DNA of 7,387 nt. Source: Elusimicrobiota bacterium. Lineage in GTDB: Bacteria; Elusimicrobiota; Elusimicrobia; UBA1565; UBA9628. Position 1 is the stretch's first letter. The number at the start of each line of letters is the position of its first letter. A program made the translations under genes and the position numbers. Of this stretch, positions 5,229-7,387 are shown piece after piece. The stretch spans positions 1 to 7,387 of the forward strand of contig JAHFCD010000110.1 in the NCBI GenBank assembly GCA_023249695.1. Reading direction: 5' to 3'. The notes under the pieces are model-generated. The model did no database searches, was not told the DNA's origin, and saw only the letters and a program-made list of their open reading frames with translations.

Positions 5229-5234
5229 ATTATA
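5229..5234 (-). promoter_or_regulatory. -10 box of the phosphatase gene promoter
   Basis: Minus-strand TATAAT (perfect -10) lies 31 bases before the ATG at 5197 and downstream of the sucCD terminator, giving a ~25-base leader that contains the SD GGGAGG. No convincing -35 hexamer stands 16-18 bases upstream (AACGCC at spacing 17), so the promoter may be weak or need an activator. Confidence 0.45.
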
Positions 5235-5283
5235 GCGCCGGACTCGAGCGCGGCGTTATTGCCGGGCGGTGACATTAATACGG

Positions 5284-5321
5284 GAAAAAGAAGAAGGCCC
5301 GCCGCGGAAGCGGCGGGCCTT
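5284..5321 (-). terminator. Rho-independent terminator of the sucCD operon
   Basis: A perfect 12-bp stem (AAGGCCCGCCGC / GCGGCGGGCCTT; 5310-5321 and 5294-5305 on plus) with a 4-base loop, followed on the minus strand by CTTCTTTTT. It begins 20 bases after the sucD stop. Confidence 0.93.
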
Positions 5322-5340
5322 CGTTCTCGACGGGCGGAGC

Positions 5341-6237
5341 TTAAGCGGCGAGGGGCTTGAGGGACTTGGCGACGGCCTCGCCGATGCCGGACAGGTTGTC
5401 CACCACCGTGATGCCGGCTTCCTTCATGGCCTTGATCTTCGAGGCGTGCGTTCCCGCGCCGCCCTCGACGATCGCGCCCGCGTGGCCCATGCGCCGGCCC
5501 TCGGGAGCGGACTTGCCGGCGATGAAGCCGAACACCGGCTTGGTCATCTTGTCCTTGAAGTAGCGCGCGGCCTCCTCTTCGCCGGAGCCGCCGATCTCGC
5601 CGATCATGACGACCGCGTCGGTGTCCTCGTCCGCCTCGAACTTGGCGAGGATGTCGGCATGGCTCGAGCCGTTGATGGGGTCGCCGCCGATGCCGACGAC
5701 GGTGGACTGGCCGAGGCCGCGCTTGGTGAGCTGGTCGACGGCCTCGTAGGTCAGGGTTCCGGAGCGCGACACCACGCCGATGCGGCCGGGCTTGTGGATG
5801 AAGGCGGGCATGATGCCGAGCTTGCACTGGCCGGGCGTGATCACGCCGGGGCAGTTCGGACCGATGAGCGTGATCTCGCGGCCGGAGCGCTCCACCTGCT
5901 GGATGTAGCGCTTGACCCGCACCATGTCGAGGACCGGGATGCCCTCGGTGATGCAGATGACGACCGAGCAGCCGCCGTCGACGGCCTCCATGATCGAGTC
6001 CGCGGCAAAAGGCGCCGGAACGAGGATCATGGACACGAACGCGCCCGTGTTGCGGACGGCGTCGTGCACGGTGTTGAAAACGGGGCGGTCAAGGTGGGTC
6101 TGGCCGCCGCGGCCGGGCGTCACGCCGGCGACGATCAAAGTGCCGTATTCAATACACTGCTTGGAGTGGAAGGTGCCCTGCGAGCCGGTGAAGCCCTGGA
6201 CGAGGACCTTCGAGTCTTTATCGAGAATGATGGACAT
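5341..6237 (-). CDS. sucD: Succinyl-CoA synthetase alpha subunit
   Basis: The 298-residue product (E. coli SucD is 289) joins SucC to interconvert succinyl-CoA and succinate with formation of ATP or GTP in the TCA cycle. The N-terminal CoA-binding Rossmann part holds [11 protein letters not shown] (15-25) and GVTPGRGG (38-45). The middle has [10 protein letters not shown] (126-135), SRSGTLTYE (157-165) and [14 protein letters not shown]. The phosphorylated active-site His is H252 in [10 protein letters not shown], matching H246 of E. coli. The start ATG has AAGGGGA ~8 bases upstream inside the end of sucC, and only one base separates the sucC stop from this ATG, so the two are translated together. 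A strong terminator follows the stop. Confidence 0.98.
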   Translation of the reverse strand: MSIILDKDSKVLVQGFTGSQGTFHSKQCIEYGTLIVAGVTPGRGGQTHLDRPVFNTVHDAVRNTGAFVSMILVPAPFAADSIMEAVDGGCSVVICITEGIPVLDMVRVKRYIQQVERSGREITLIGPNCPGVITPGQCKLGIMPAFIHKPGRIGVVSRSGTLTYEAVDQLTKRGLGQSTVVGIGGDPINGSSHADILAKFEADEDTDAVVMIGEIGGSGEEEAARYFKDKMTKPVFGFIAGKSAPEGRRMGHAGAIVEGGAGTHASKIKAMKEAGITVVDNLSGIGEAVAKSLKPLAA

Positions 6238-6238
6238 G

Positions 6239-7387
<1,149 letters not shown>

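Noticed and set aside
5222..5275. N-terminal extension of the phosphatase to ATG 5221 or further upstream
   Set aside because: The SD GGGAGG is well placed for ATG 5197 and would lie inside the coding region of any longer form; the HAD motif I then starts at the usual distance from the N-terminus.

Overview
The window is GC-rich, densely coding bacterial DNA with six protein genes, five of them on the minus strand. The outer-membrane PorV/UPF0164-type barrel with a signal peptide, the heptose-bisphosphatase-like enzyme and the FliF-like protein all point to a diderm (Gram-negative) bacterium. PorV/UPF0164-type barrels carrying TPR tails are something I associate with Elusimicrobiota-like lineages, but that placement is inference and only moderately supported.

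Left part (1-2850, minus strand): a sigma70-like promoter (TTGACA-16-TACACT) reads into a long structured leader. The leader holds two hairpins and then a close match to the GEMM-I cyclic-di-GMP riboswitch aptamer. It is followed by a hairpin that may mask a ribosome binding site, and then by a gene for an outer-membrane PorV-type barrel with a C-terminal TPR domain. Downstream of it, 58 bases away and with its own possible promoter, is a gene that runs off the left edge. It encodes a secreted/membrane protein that resembles only the third ring-building domain and second membrane helix of the flagellar M-ring protein FliF. Its tail begins to look like FliG just as the window ends. This pair is the most unusual part of the window: possibly a reduced FliF/FliG-like ring machine tied to an outer-membrane protein and c-di-GMP.

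Middle (2887-4584): diverging from the riboswitch promoter is a plus-strand gene for a small membrane-anchored, Ala/Pro/Gly/Lys-rich protein of unknown function. It converges, with only 7 bases between stops, on a minus-strand gene joining a CBS-domain pair to a PA2169/DUF2383-type ferritin-like helical domain.

Right part (4634-7387, minus strand): a HAD-family GmhB/HisB-N-like phosphatase whose usual nucleophilic Asp is replaced by Glu, a strong intrinsic terminator, and the tightly coupled sucC-sucD pair for succinyl-CoA synthetase (TCA cycle). sucC lacks only its first few codons. Three promoters (riboswitch leader, FliF-like gene, divergent membrane gene) share the -10 hexamer TACACT. In two of them it lies exactly 9 bases before the ATG, which predicts nearly leaderless mRNAs.
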